Shown one piece after another: positions 28,116-36,906 of a stretch of DNA of 64,000 nt. Numbering within the stretch: the first letter of the stretch is position 1; every line of letters starts with the position of its first letter. Made by a program: the position numbers and the translations under genes. A model generated the notes under the pieces. The model did not search any database. It had not been told where the DNA came from and saw only the letters and a program-made list of their open reading frames with translations. Location of the stretch: NCBI RefSeq assembly GCF_000235625.1, contig NZ_AGTR01000081.1, forward strand, positions 1-64,000, written 5' to 3'. This DNA is from Marinobacter manganoxydans MnI7-9 (GTDB taxonomy: Bacteria > Pseudomonadota > Gammaproteobacteria > Pseudomonadales > Oleiphilaceae).

Positions 28116-28631
28116 ATGACCCAGGTTCCCGGTAATGGCGGCCCCCGCCCGCGATACATCACGCCGGAAGGCGAGCGGGCCTTGCGTGATGAATTGCAGT
28201 ATCTCTGGAAGGTAAAGCGCCCGAAAGTCACCCAGGCCGTGCGTGAAGCCGCCGCCCTTGGCGATCGGTCCGAGAATGCCGAGTACATCTACGGCAAGAA
28301 GCAGTTACGGGAAATCGACCGGCGGGTGCGTTTCCTCAGCAAACGCCTGGAAGAGCTTACCGTGGTTGACCGTTTGCCGGATGACCGGGACAAGGTGTTT
28401 TTTGGCGCCTGGGTGACGGTGGAAGACGAGGACGGTGATGAGCAGACCTATCGGCTGGTCGGCGCGGACGAGTTTGATCTGAACAAAGGCTACCTCAGCA
28501 TCAACTCACCGCTCGCCCGGGCCCTGATCGGCAAACGCCTTGACGACGAAGTGAGCGTTCGCACGCCGGAAGGTTGGAAGTCGGTCTTTGTCGTAGGAAT
28601 TCGCTACGAGGCGCCATCCGACGACAAGTGA
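28116..28631 (+). CDS. greB: Transcription elongation factor GreB
   Basis: A 171-residue factor that rescues backtracked RNA polymerase by stimulating transcript cleavage. The N-terminal coiled coil (YITPEGERALRDELQYLWKVKRPKV) carries the conserved tip acids in GDRSENAEYIYGKKQLREIDRR. The C-terminal FKBP-like domain has FGAWVTVEDEDGDEQTYRLVG and SPLARALIGKRLDDEV. The YGKKQLREIDRRVRFL segment is typical of GreB rather than GreA. It appears monocistronic. Confidence 0.94.
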   Translation: MTQVPGNGGPRPRYITPEGERALRDELQYLWKVKRPKVTQAVREAAALGDRSENAEYIYGKKQLREIDRRVRFLSKRLEELTVVDRLPDDRDKVFFGAWVTVEDEDGDEQTYRLVGADEFDLNKGYLSINSPLARALIGKRLDDEVSVRTPEGWKSVFVVGIRYEAPSDDK

Positions 28632-28742
28632 ATGATGTCACAAAATTGGCGAGTGCCCGGGCAGGTTGTGTGATTTGTCGATAAACTGATCAAAATTTGT
28701 CACAACTGGTCGCAGACAGGATCGTCTGCCGGGGTAAATGCC

Positions 28743-29192
28743 ATGGGTATGCGTGGAGAAGCGGGGAACGTTCAGAGCAGGGTAATCACGGTGCTTGTCT
28801 TGGCTGCGGCATTTTCTGCCGGTGCGGCCTTTGCGCAGAGCGATGCGCAGGACAGTGCTTTCCAGTACGAAGAACGCTCAACCATCCACACCATCCAGCT
28901 GAATTCCATGGAGGAAGAGACGCTGGCCAATACCGTTATCGAGGGTGGCCTTGCGGCACCGGCTGCGGGTGTACCGCTCAAACCCCGGGTTGAAGACGAC
29001 TTCTACCTGGATCCCCTCGGGCTTCGACCCGGAGATAACCGCACGGACCTCGGCCGATCACAGATTCCGGTGGAGTTCCGGTTCAGCAATCCGAAATCCA
29101 TTCCCGGGCAGACCCACAGCAACAACTACGTGATCCGCCCACCCGAGAACCGCACTTACGATGCGCTTAACATCAATATGAATGAGCGTTGA
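28743..29192 (+). CDS. Exported protein of unknown function
   Basis: A 149-residue protein with an N-terminal signal peptide (hydrophobic VITVLVLAAAFSAGAAFA, cleavage after AFA-QS) and a mature part of ~115 residues that is mildly acidic and proline-rich, without cysteine or a membrane span. An alternative start two codons downstream (28749) is possible. No family was recognised. It stops 9 bases before the convergent integrase-domain gene. Confidence 0.65.
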   Translation: MGMRGEAGNVQSRVITVLVLAAAFSAGAAFAQSDAQDSAFQYEERSTIHTIQLNSMEEETLANTVIEGGLAAPAAGVPLKPRVEDDFYLDPLGLRPGDNRTDLGRSQIPVEFRFSNPKSIPGQTHSNNYVIRPPENRTYDALNINMNER

Positions 29193-29201
29193 GACAGGCT
29201 A

Positions 29202-29519
29202 TCAGGCTGCGGCGCAGCCGTTGTCTCCGGCGGGCGTTTTACCAAGTACATCTTCATAGAAAAATGCCAGGGCCTGACTGGCCTGATTGAAACGCGCCCG
29301 GGATACCCGCATGCGATCGTTCAGGTATTCCAGAAACAGCCGGCGGTCTTCATTGGCCAGCGCATCCGGATCTTTCATGTCGCTAAACAGCACGAACCGT
29401 GTGATCCAGTGCAGGTAGGTTTGCTCAGAGCGTTGATTGAGCTTTTGTTCGTGGATGGCGTCCTTGACCCGTGCCACCAAGCCTGGCTGGGACTGTTCCA
29501 GCGCTTCCGTGATGTCCAT
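29202..29519 (-). CDS. Stand-alone integrase N-terminal SAM-like (core-binding) domain protein
   Basis: A 105-residue protein built entirely of the phage/integron integrase core-binding domain: LVARVKDAIHEQKLNQRSEQTYLHWITRFVLF, LFLEYLNDRMRVSRARFNQASQALAFFYEDVLG. This matches the N-terminal part of tyrosine recombinases, including integron IntI proteins. The catalytic domain with the R-H-R-Y residues is absent, and there is no room for it, since the frame ends 9 bases from the neighbouring gene. AGGAAGAG precedes the ATG. It may be a relic or a DNA-binding protein in its own right. Confidence 0.75.
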   Translation of the reverse strand: MDITEALEQSQPGLVARVKDAIHEQKLNQRSEQTYLHWITRFVLFSDMKDPDALANEDRRLFLEYLNDRMRVSRARFNQASQALAFFYEDVLGKTPAGDNGCAAA

Positions 29520-29652
29520 AAATAACTCTTCCTGGTGAATTGGTATTGTTATTTTGCGCGCATCTTATGACAGCTCATTTACGAGCGCAAAGCTTTATTC
29601 AGGAAGATTGACTCTGGTCATTTTTCGACCAGAGTCTGGGCTGGAACACCAG

Positions 29653-29913
29653 TTATTTCAGGGCTTCAAGCTTGTCTATGTACTTCTGCATGGCCTCATC
29701 GCTGGACATGCCCTTAGCCTTTTCCCAGGCATCAAACTTGGCGCGGCCGACAAAATCCATCATGCCCGGGCGCTTGCCGGACACATCTCCCTCGGTGGCC
29801 TGCTTATAGAGCGCATAGAACTCCAGTTTCATCTCGTTGGACGGTTTGAAGTCGCCCTCGGCAGTCTGGATGTAATTCACGGCTTCGTCGAAGCGGGTTT
29901 TCAGGTCACTCAT
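29653..29913 (-). CDS. Acyl-CoA-binding protein
   Basis: An 86-residue ACBP. The full family pattern is present: F(Y)ALYKQATEGDVSGKRPGMMDF followed by GRAKFDAWEKAKGMSSDEAMQKYID, containing the tyrosine, lysine and tryptophan residues that hold the CoA head group. It binds medium- and long-chain acyl-CoA in the cytoplasm. ACBP is common in eukaryotes but patchy in bacteria. AAGGAG sits just upstream of the ATG. It is divergent from the type VI secretion operon; no direct functional link is evident. Confidence 0.9.
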   Translation of the reverse strand: MSDLKTRFDEAVNYIQTAEGDFKPSNEMKLEFYALYKQATEGDVSGKRPGMMDFVGRAKFDAWEKAKGMSSDEAMQKYIDKLEALK

Positions 29914-30162
29914 GTTGATCTCCTTATGGTTTCGTGTTGATCCTGCTCGTTGGGCGAGTATAGCCACAGCCAACAATGCCGTCATTGACTGAATTTTCGT
30001 ATGAGTGATGACAGATTGGAGATCCCGCGTATTCTGGCAAAAGCTTGCCCGGCCGCACATTCGCGAACAAAGTTGGCCAGTTTTTGCTTGAGCCTGGCAA
30101 GTGATCTGTGTAGAGTTTTGATCGTTGCGCGCCAGGAGGGTGCGTACAAGGGATTGAACAAT

Positions 30163-30177
30163 TGCAAATGATTTGCA
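30163..30177. promoter_or_regulatory. Perfect palindrome just upstream of tssB
   Basis: TGCAAATGATTTGCA is a perfect inverted repeat with a one-base centre, ending 14 bases before the tssB ATG and just before the ribosome-binding site. It could be an operator or a leader hairpin controlling the T6SS operon. No regulator can be named. Confidence 0.4.
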
Positions 30178-30191
30178 CAGGGAGCAAGCGC

Positions 30192-30689
30192 ATGTCTTCA
30201 AAAGACGGTTCCGTCGCGCCTAAAGAGCGCATCAATATCAAGTACGTCCCCGCCACCGGAGATCAGCAGGCAGAAACCGAGTTGCCGCTGAAGATGTTCG
30301 TGGTTGGTGATTTCAAGGGACACGCCGAAGAAACCCCCATCGAAGATCGCAAGGCCATTTCCGTCGACAAGAACAACTTCCGTTCGGTCATGAAGGAAGC
30401 CGGCCTGACCCTTTCCACCACCGTGACCAACAAGCTGGATGAGGAAGCCGACGAACTGCCGGTAAACCTGGAATTCCAGACCCTTGATGACTTCTCTCCC
30501 GACAGCGTTGCCCGTCAGGTTCCGGAGCTGAACAAGCTGATTGAACTGCGGGAAGCCCTGGTGGCCCTGAAAGGCCCATTGGGTAACGTACCGTCGTTCC
30601 GTTCCAAGCTTCAGGAACTGCTGGACAACGACGACGCCCGGGACAAGCTGCTGGCCGAACTGGAACTGGCCACAGACAGCAACGAGTAA
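30192..30689 (+). CDS. tssB: Type VI secretion contractile sheath small subunit TssB (VipA)
   Basis: A 165-residue sheath subunit that forms heterodimers with TssC and polymerises around the Hcp tube in the cytoplasm. KERINIKYVPATGDQQAETELPLKMFVVGDFKG is the family opening, and DDFSPDSVARQVPELNKLIELREAL is the second conserved block. The ATG at 30192 has GGGAGC upstream; an in-frame ATG at 30162 is unlikely. It is the first gene of the T6SS cluster, as vipA is in V. cholerae, and tssC follows after 56 bases. Confidence 0.95.
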   Translation: MSSKDGSVAPKERINIKYVPATGDQQAETELPLKMFVVGDFKGHAEETPIEDRKAISVDKNNFRSVMKEAGLTLSTTVTNKLDEEADELPVNLEFQTLDDFSPDSVARQVPELNKLIELREALVALKGPLGNVPSFRSKLQELLDNDDARDKLLAELELATDSNE

Positions 30690-30745
30690 GGGAACACCCG
30701 CTCATAATTTCCGACTGAATTCAAAACGTACTAAAAGGATGTGGT

Positions 30746-32227
30746 ATGTCTGATACTGCTGTGCAGCAATCTGCTGCCTCCGAATCCGTCACTGAAGGCT
30801 CTCTCCTCGACCAGGTCATGGCCAACAGCCGCATGGCGCCGGCGGATGAGGGTTACGATGTTGCTCGCAAGGGCGTGGCAACGTTTATTGCCAACCTGCT
30901 GAAAAGCGACGAAAAAGGCCAGCCGGTCAACAAGGCCCTGGTGGACCAGATGGTGGTGGAGCTGGATCGAAAGATCAGCGCCCAGATGGATGAAATCCTG
31001 CACGCGCCCAAGCTGCAGGAGCTGGAATCTTCATGGCGCGGCCTGAAACTCATGGTGGACCGCACCGATTTCCGTGAGAACATCAAGGTGGATATCCTCC
31101 ACGCCACCAAGACCGAGCTGCTGGAAGACTTCGAGTTCGCGCCGGACGTTACCCAGACCGGGTTCTACAAGCACATCTATTCCACGGAATATGGCCAGTT
31201 CGGTGGTGAACCGGTCGGCGCGGTTGTTGGCAACTACGCCTTTACCCCGTCCACACCCGACATGAAGTTGCTGCAGTACGTATCGTCGGTCGGAGCGATG
31301 GCCCATGCTCCGTTTCTGTCCTCAGTGGCACCGTCGTTCTTTGGCGTCGACAGCTACCAGGAACTACCCGCCATCAAGGAACTGAAGGCCGTTTTCGAAG
31401 GCCCGAAATACGCTAAATGGCGCTCCCTGCGTGAATCCGAAGACGCCCGCTATCTGGGCCTCACTTCACCGCGCTTCCTGCTGCGGGTACCTTACGATCC
31501 CACCGAAAACCCGGTGCGCAGCTTCAACTACAAGGAAGACGTATCGGCGGACCACGAGCATTACCTGTGGGGCAACACAGCCTACCTGCTGGCCACCCGC
31601 CTTACCGAAAGCTTCGCCAAGTACCGCTGGTGCCCGAACATCATCGGTCCCCAAAGCGGTGGCGCAGTCGAGGACCTGCCGGTGCACCTGTTCGAATCCT
31701 TCGGTCAACTGGAAGCCAAGATCCCGACCGAAGTGCTGATTACCGATCGTCGCGAATACGAAATGGCCGACGAAGGCTTCATTGCCCTGACCATGCGCAA
31801 GGGCAGCGATAACGCGGCCTTCTTCTCCGCCAACTCGGTGCAGAAACCCAAGCAGTTCCCCAACACCAAGGAAGGCAAGGAAGCGGAAACCAACTACAAG
31901 CTGGGTACCCAGCTGCCTTACATGATGATCGTTAACCGCCTGGCCCACTACATCAAGGTCCTGCAGCGGGAACAGATCGGCTCATGGAAAGAGCGCCAGG
32001 ACCTGGAGCGGGAGCTGAACACCTGGATTCGCCAGTACGTGGCCGACCAGGAAAACCCCCCCGCCGAAGTCCGCAGCCGTCGCCCCCTGCGCGCGGCACA
32101 GGTCACCGTTTCTGACGTGGAAGGCGATCCGGGCTGGTACCAGGTGTCCCTGGCGGTTCGGCCCCACTTCAAGTACATGGGTGCCAACTTCGAACTGTCA
32201 CTGGTTGGCCGGCTGGACAAGGATTAA
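30746..32227 (+). CDS. tssC: Type VI secretion contractile sheath large subunit TssC (VipB)
   Basis: A 493-residue sheath subunit. It has the N-terminal dimer-contact region, LDQVMANSRMAP, then LESSWRGLKLMVDRTDFRENIKVDIL, the central IGPQSGGAVEDLPVHLFES, and the C-terminal KYMGANFELSLVGRLDKD. With TssB it makes the spring that contracts to fire the tube and is later disassembled by ClpV. A good AAGGAT site precedes the ATG. tssE follows 3 bases after the stop. Confidence 0.97.
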   Translation: MSDTAVQQSAASESVTEGSLLDQVMANSRMAPADEGYDVARKGVATFIANLLKSDEKGQPVNKALVDQMVVELDRKISAQMDEILHAPKLQELESSWRGLKLMVDRTDFRENIKVDILHATKTELLEDFEFAPDVTQTGFYKHIYSTEYGQFGGEPVGAVVGNYAFTPSTPDMKLLQYVSSVGAMAHAPFLSSVAPSFFGVDSYQELPAIKELKAVFEGPKYAKWRSLRESEDARYLGLTSPRFLLRVPYDPTENPVRSFNYKEDVSADHEHYLWGNTAYLLATRLTESFAKYRWCPNIIGPQSGGAVEDLPVHLFESFGQLEAKIPTEVLITDRREYEMADEGFIALTMRKGSDNAAFFSANSVQKPKQFPNTKEGKEAETNYKLGTQLPYMMIVNRLAHYIKVLQREQIGSWKERQDLERELNTWIRQYVADQENPPAEVRSRRPLRAAQVTVSDVEGDPGWYQVSLAVRPHFKYMGANFELSLVGRLDKD

Positions 32228-32230
32228 TCC

Positions 32231-32671
32231 GTGTTCCAGCACCCGGCCAGCGACGGATCGCAGGCCGGCAGCGGCAGCCTGTTCGAGAGACTGGAGCAGG
32301 CTGCCGAACCGGCCGGCCAGAGTATGGGAGAAGTCACCCACGTTGTTGAATCCATCAAGCGCCATCTGGTTCGGCTGCTGAACGCCCACCCGGGCAACAG
32401 CGCCAGCGTGCCGGATCTGGGCCTGCTGGACTTCAACGACGCCACGCTCGGCACCCACGATCTGAGCGTCCAGATCCGTGGCGCGATCCGGCAGTGCATC
32501 GAGAAGTTCGAACCCAGGGTGAAGCGGGTGGATGTGGTTAATCTGCCCCAGGGACCCGATCCGCTGCAGTTGCGGTTTCAGGTGACCGTGTACCTGAATG
32601 TCGGCGCAAATGACGACAAAACGACCATAGATTTAGTATTGGATGACAAACGTTACTACCAGGTGGTGTAA
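32231..32671 (+). CDS. tssE: Type VI secretion baseplate subunit TssE (gp25-like)
   Basis: A 146-residue baseplate wedge protein homologous to phage T4 gp25. Recognisable parts are SLFERLEQA near the start, VVESIKRHLVRLLNAHPGNSASVPDLGLLDFND in the middle and the IRQCIEKFEPRVKRVDV motif. Its GTG start lies three bases beyond the tssC stop. A long palindromic element separates it from tssF. Confidence 0.93.
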   Translation: MFQHPASDGSQAGSGSLFERLEQAAEPAGQSMGEVTHVVESIKRHLVRLLNAHPGNSASVPDLGLLDFNDATLGTHDLSVQIRGAIRQCIEKFEPRVKRVDVVNLPQGPDPLQLRFQVTVYLNVGANDDKTTIDLVLDDKRYYQVV

Positions 32672-32703
32672 CGAAACGGATAAGCAAACACCAAGGATAG
32701 CGA

Positions 32704-32791
32704 GAGACGGTGGGGATGCTTTTCTGCAGGGAAAAAATGTCTGAGCGCAGCGAGTTGTTTTTTCCCGGAAGAAAAGTGTACCGACCGTCTC
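32704..32791. repeat. 88-base imperfect palindromic element between tssE and tssF
   Basis: The ends read GAGACGGTGGGGATGC on the left and, as reverse complement of the right end, GAGACGGTCGGTACAC. Both arms then continue with CTTTTCT and GGGAAAAAA. The centre reads CTGAGCGCAGCGAG. The arms are about 34 bases with a few mismatches and would fold into a long hairpin in the T6SS mRNA. It looks like a dispersed intergenic repeat, different from the one at 23447. Confidence 0.7.
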
Positions 32792-32816
32792 ATACTCCCA
32801 AGGATGCGGTAGTTGT

Positions 32817-34589
32817 ATGAAGTTAAATCGGTTCTACAGGGACGAGTTGAGTTTTCTCAGGCTTCAGGGCCGGGAATTCGCGGATGCCCATCCGCAGTTG
32901 ACACGGTTTCTGTCCGAGCAGAGCACCGATCCAGATGTTGAACGGCTGCTGGAAGGTTTTGCTTTCCTGACCGGAAAGCTCCGGGAAAAGGTCGAGGACG
33001 AGTTCCCGGAGATTACCCACTCGCTGCTGAACATGTTGTGGCCGAATTATCTGCGGCCGGTACCCAGTTGCACGATCATGCGCTTTGATCCGCAGTTGCA
33101 TGCAATCAGTGAACGCCAGAGGGTAGAGCGTCATACCGAGATCAAGAGCCGTCCCCTGGGCGATGCGAATCGCCAGACCCAGTGTCGGTTCCGCACATGC
33201 CGGGCGGTGGATGTATTTCCTGTGAGCGTTGCCGCGGCCCATGCAGAGCACTCACGGGAAGTGTCCTCAGTGACCGTGGACCTGGCACTGCACACCGATC
33301 AGCCCCTGTCGTCACTGGGCATGGACAGCCTGCGCTTTTATCTGGGCGGCGAGAGTCATATCGCCGAAACCCTTTTTCTCTGGTTGAACCACTATCTGGA
33401 ACGCATCGATCTGGTGGTGGGTGACGCTGTTTACCGACTGCCTGCCTCGCTTTTGCGGCCGGTCGGTTTTGGCAACGAAGAGGCCCTGTTGCCGTATCCC
33501 AAGAACGCCTACCCCGGTTACCGCATTCTGCAGGAGTATCTCAGTTTCCCGGAGGCCTTCCGTTTTGTGGATATTCTCGGACTCGGGCGTCGGCTGCCAG
33601 CGCTGCAGGCCGACGAAATAAGCCTGCGTTTCCATTTCAGTCGGATATTGCCACCGGATGCAAAAGTGCGGGAGGACAATTTCCAGCTCTATTGTGCCCC
33701 GGCGGTGAACCTGTTTACCCACGAAGGTGAGCCGGTGGACCTGAACGGCCGCCAGACCGAATACCGGATTTCGCCTTCCAGCCGCTCGCCGGATCACTAC
33801 GAGGTGTTCAGCATTGAGCAGGTGGAAGGCTGGCTGGAGGGACGGTCCGGGCGCGGTGAGCCCCGCATCTACATGCCCTTTGAGAGTTTCCAGCATGAGG
33901 TGGAACGGGATCGAGGACGGACCGCCCTGTACTATCGAGTCCGGGCCCGGGACAGCGTGCGCGGGGACGGCTTTGATCATTATATGTCGTTTGTCCGGGG
34001 CGACGAGTCGGAGTGCCTGAGTCGGCAGGAAGCGGTTTCCCTGACCCTCACCTGCACCAACCGCCACTTGCCCAGCCAGCTGGCGGTAGGCGAAATCTGC
34101 ATGGCGACCGAGAGCACGCCGGCGTTTGCCACCTTCAGCAACATTACCCGGCCCACCGCGACCCTGCGGCCAACCCTGGATGGCAGCCTGTTGTGGACGC
34201 TGATCTCGAATCTGTCACTCAATTACCTGTCCATGCTGGACGTGGATGCCCTGCGCACGGTGCTGCGGGTCTATGATTTCCGGGCCCTGGTGGACCGTCA
34301 GGCGGAGCGGGTGTCCCAGAAGCGTCTGGCCGGTATTACCGGTATCGAGACATCCCCGGTTGACCGGATGGTCAAGGGCCTGCCGGTGCGCGGGATCCGC
34401 TCGGTACTGAAACTGGACCAGCAGGCCTTTGCATCGGAAGGTGATCTTTACCTGTTCGGCACGGTTCTCAGCCAGTTCTTTGCTCTTTACGCCAGTATCA
34501 ACGCATTTCACCAACTGGAAGTGGTGAACACCGATAATCAGGAACGGTACACATGGACGTTACAGCAAGGTCAGCAGCCGCTGATGTAG
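32817..34589 (+). CDS. tssF: Type VI secretion baseplate subunit TssF (VasA)
   Basis: A 590-residue baseplate wedge protein. The N-terminus MKLNRFYRDELSFLRLQGREFADAHPQ and VERLLEGFAFLTGKLREKVEDEFPEITHSLL are classic TssF signatures. Later blocks include the SVTVDLALHTD segment and LSLNYLSMLDVDALRTVLRVYDF. It assembles with TssE, TssG and TssK. Its last 37 bases overlap the tssG start. Confidence 0.96.
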   Translation: MKLNRFYRDELSFLRLQGREFADAHPQLTRFLSEQSTDPDVERLLEGFAFLTGKLREKVEDEFPEITHSLLNMLWPNYLRPVPSCTIMRFDPQLHAISERQRVERHTEIKSRPLGDANRQTQCRFRTCRAVDVFPVSVAAAHAEHSREVSSVTVDLALHTDQPLSSLGMDSLRFYLGGESHIAETLFLWLNHYLERIDLVVGDAVYRLPASLLRPVGFGNEEALLPYPKNAYPGYRILQEYLSFPEAFRFVDILGLGRRLPALQADEISLRFHFSRILPPDAKVREDNFQLYCAPAVNLFTHEGEPVDLNGRQTEYRISPSSRSPDHYEVFSIEQVEGWLEGRSGRGEPRIYMPFESFQHEVERDRGRTALYYRVRARDSVRGDGFDHYMSFVRGDESECLSRQEAVSLTLTCTNRHLPSQLAVGEICMATESTPAFATFSNITRPTATLRPTLDGSLLWTLISNLSLNYLSMLDVDALRTVLRVYDFRALVDRQAERVSQKRLAGITGIETSPVDRMVKGLPVRGIRSVLKLDQQAFASEGDLYLFGTVLSQFFALYASINAFHQLEVVNTDNQERYTWTLQQGQQPLM

Positions 34590-35569
34590 CCGAGCTGCAA
34601 CCCGTTCTGGGCAATGCGCGGCGATACAGTTTTTTCCAGCTGGTGGACCTGATTCACCGGCATCACGGGGATGATCTGGAGCGAAACAGCGACGACCAAC
34701 CCCGCCAGGAACGGATCCGGTTTTCTGCTTCCGCAGGGTTGGGGTTTCCCGGCAGCGATGTGGTTTCGGCGCTGTCGCCGGAGCACGAGCATGCCCCGTA
34801 TCAGATGGAAGTCAGCTTTCTGGGGTTGCACGGCTCCCAGTCGCCATTGCCGGGCTATTACCTTGAAGACCTGGCCTGGGAAGCGGGGCAGAATCTGGGC
34901 ATCCGGCGGCATTTTCTTGATTTTTTCAATCATCGCCTGGTCACGCTGTTCCACCGGGCATGGCGCAAGTATCGCTACTACGTTCGGTTTCAACCCGGTG
35001 CCTCGGACGGCTTTTCAGAGCTGATCTTTGCCCTGATAGGTCTGGGCGACAGCCGGTTGCGGGAGGCGACACCGGTGAACTGGTCCAAGATGCTGGCCTA
35101 TTCCGGCCTGATGGCCGGTCGTAGCCGGTCGCCTGAGGTGGTGAGCGGCATCGTTGCCCATTGCTTCGATCTGGATGATGTCAGTATTGAACAGTGGGTC
35201 CTGCGCAAGGTGGCCATCGCCGATGATCAGCAGACCCGACTAGGCCAGGCTAACGCCTGTCTGGGCAGCGACACACTGGTGGGATCGGCCATTCGGGATC
35301 GCAGTGGTAAATTCGTGCTCCGGTTGCGAAATCTCAGCCGACAGCGCTTTGCGGATTTCCTGCCTAATGGCCAGGACCACCAACGCCTGGTCAAGCTCGT
35401 TGAGTTCACCACACGGGAGCAGCTGGCGTACGACCTGGAGCTTCAAATGCGTCCGAAAGACATCCGTCCCATGGAGCTGGGAGAAGATGTGCGGCTGGGC
35501 TGGAATTCCTTCGTGACCCCGGAAAAGGCCAGGCGCCGACCGGCGGTCCGGATCCAGATTCGCCGGTGA
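34553..35569 (+). CDS. tssG: Type VI secretion baseplate subunit TssG (VasB)
   Basis: A 338-residue baseplate protein. It has RRYSFFQLVDLIHR near the start, IRFSASAGLGFPGSDV, EVSFLGLHGSQSPLPGYYLEDL and FLDFFNHRLVTLFHRAWRKYRYYVRF, the main conserved TssG blocks. It acts with TssF in the wedge. The start overlaps tssF by 37 bases. The fha gene starts 20 bases after its stop. Confidence 0.95.
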   Translation: MDVTARSAAADVAELQPVLGNARRYSFFQLVDLIHRHHGDDLERNSDDQPRQERIRFSASAGLGFPGSDVVSALSPEHEHAPYQMEVSFLGLHGSQSPLPGYYLEDLAWEAGQNLGIRRHFLDFFNHRLVTLFHRAWRKYRYYVRFQPGASDGFSELIFALIGLGDSRLREATPVNWSKMLAYSGLMAGRSRSPEVVSGIVAHCFDLDDVSIEQWVLRKVAIADDQQTRLGQANACLGSDTLVGSAIRDRSGKFVLRLRNLSRQRFADFLPNGQDHQRLVKLVEFTTREQLAYDLELQMRPKDIRPMELGEDVRLGWNSFVTPEKARRRPAVRIQIRR

Positions 35570-35589
35570 ATCCGGCAGGGAAGATATTC

Positions 35590-36906
35590 ATGGATGAACA
35601 ACAGGCTGTGGGACTCAAACTGACAGTCACCAATCCGACTGTTGCTGGCGGCGGGGCAACCATCGACCACTGCTTCAGTGTTCGTGGCGGCTCTATCGGT
35701 ACAGCAGCCAGTGATACCTGGCGGTTATCGTCCCACCGAACGGGTGCGGTTCCCGGCCACGCGGAGATCCGTTTTCTGGACGGCGGCTTCTGCCTGATTG
35801 ATCGCAGTGGCCGGACCTACATCAATAGCGCAAGTCAGCCGGTGGGTCGGGGCCGTCGGGCACGACTGAATCATGGCGATACCATCAGTATTGGTCGCTA
35901 TCAACTTCGTGCGGAGTTGGCCGAGGTTGTAAGTGAACCGCTGCTTGAGAGAGGTGAGGCAGATCAGGCCCGGCAACTGATTGATGTCGATGAAGGGCCG
36001 CTGATGCGGGCCGAGTACTTAACCAGCCAGACTGAGAACCCGGAGCCGCTGCAGAATTTTGGCGCGATAGCCGGGGAGGCAGTCAGTGATGACCCATTGG
36101 CACCCTGGAACCTACAGCCGGACCAACAGAAGTCGGATGCTGACGCGCTGATGGTCAGCGAGACCTCCTGGCGCGCCGCCGAAAGGCAGGTTTCGGATGA
36201 GTACCGTGAAAACCGCGACGTAGCGATGGGCCTGCCAGTTCGCAAAGGAGAGAAAGACAGGATGTCTGAGATTTCAGAGAGCACTGATCGCAGGGAGGCT
36301 TCCGATCAGAGCAGCAAGCACATCAGTGGTGCCCCCCTGTTGCGGGGTATGGAAGTCGGGCTGGACTTTGCCGACAGCGACGAGATGCGTCTGTTCCTGG
36401 AGGAAGTAGGGCAAACACTGAAGTCGACCGTGGAAGGCCTGTTGGCCCTGCATCAGGGAGAAGACAGCAGGCATCAGGCGCTGCGAACCCGCCTGCAACC
36501 CATCGAGGATAATCCACTGCGGTTGGGTGAGGGTTATGAGGATACGGTGCAGACCCTGTTCGCCAGCCATCGTAGCCCGGTTCACCTGTCGGCGCCGGCG
36601 GCGGTGCGGGAGAGTCTGCAGAGCCTGAATCATCACCAGCAGGCAACCCGTGAGGCCATCAGCGAGGCATTGGAGGCCATCCTGCATGCCTTTTCGCCCG
36701 AGGCCTTGCTGCGTCGTTTCCATGGTTACCGCCGGGGACTGCGCCAGAACGAGGACGAGGGACGCTGGGCATGGGATATGTACCAGCATTATTACCGAGA
36801 GTTGAAATCCAGTCGTCAGCAGGGATTCGAGCGTCTGTTCCAGGAAGTGTTCGAACAGGCTTACGACCAGAACCTGCGCCAACTACAGAGGGAGAACCCG
36901 TTGTGA
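35590..36906 (+). CDS. tagH: Type VI secretion FHA-domain protein (TagH/VasC)
   Basis: A 438-residue protein. Residues ~1-110 form a forkhead-associated phosphopeptide-binding domain (HAEIRFLDGGFCLID, RARLNHGDTISIGRYQLR). A variable acidic middle follows, and the C-terminal ~200 residues are the TagH-type domain (FHGYRRGLRQNEDEGRWAWDMYQHYYREL). It is equivalent to V. cholerae VasC, a regulatory scaffold. No T6SS Ser/Thr kinase or phosphatase gene (PpkA, PppA) lies in the cluster. ATG 35590 is chosen for its AGGGA site; an in-frame GTG at 35566 overlaps tssG. Confidence 0.88.
   Translation: MDEQQAVGLKLTVTNPTVAGGGATIDHCFSVRGGSIGTAASDTWRLSSHRTGAVPGHAEIRFLDGGFCLIDRSGRTYINSASQPVGRGRRARLNHGDTISIGRYQLRAELAEVVSEPLLERGEADQARQLIDVDEGPLMRAEYLTSQTENPEPLQNFGAIAGEAVSDDPLAPWNLQPDQQKSDADALMVSETSWRAAERQVSDEYRENRDVAMGLPVRKGEKDRMSEISESTDRREASDQSSKHISGAPLLRGMEVGLDFADSDEMRLFLEEVGQTLKSTVEGLLALHQGEDSRHQALRTRLQPIEDNPLRLGEGYEDTVQTLFASHRSPVHLSAPAAVRESLQSLNHHQQATREAISEALEAILHAFSPEALLRRFHGYRRGLRQNEDEGRWAWDMYQHYYRELKSSRQQGFERLFQEVFEQAYDQNLRQLQRENPL

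Noticed and set aside
30032-30112. Sigma-54-like promoter sequences upstream of tssB
   Set aside because: Near-matches exist (TGGCAAAAGCTTGC, TGGCCAGTTTTTGC and TGGCAAGTGATCTGTG). The first two have only nine bases between GG and GC instead of ten, and the third has GT in place of GC.
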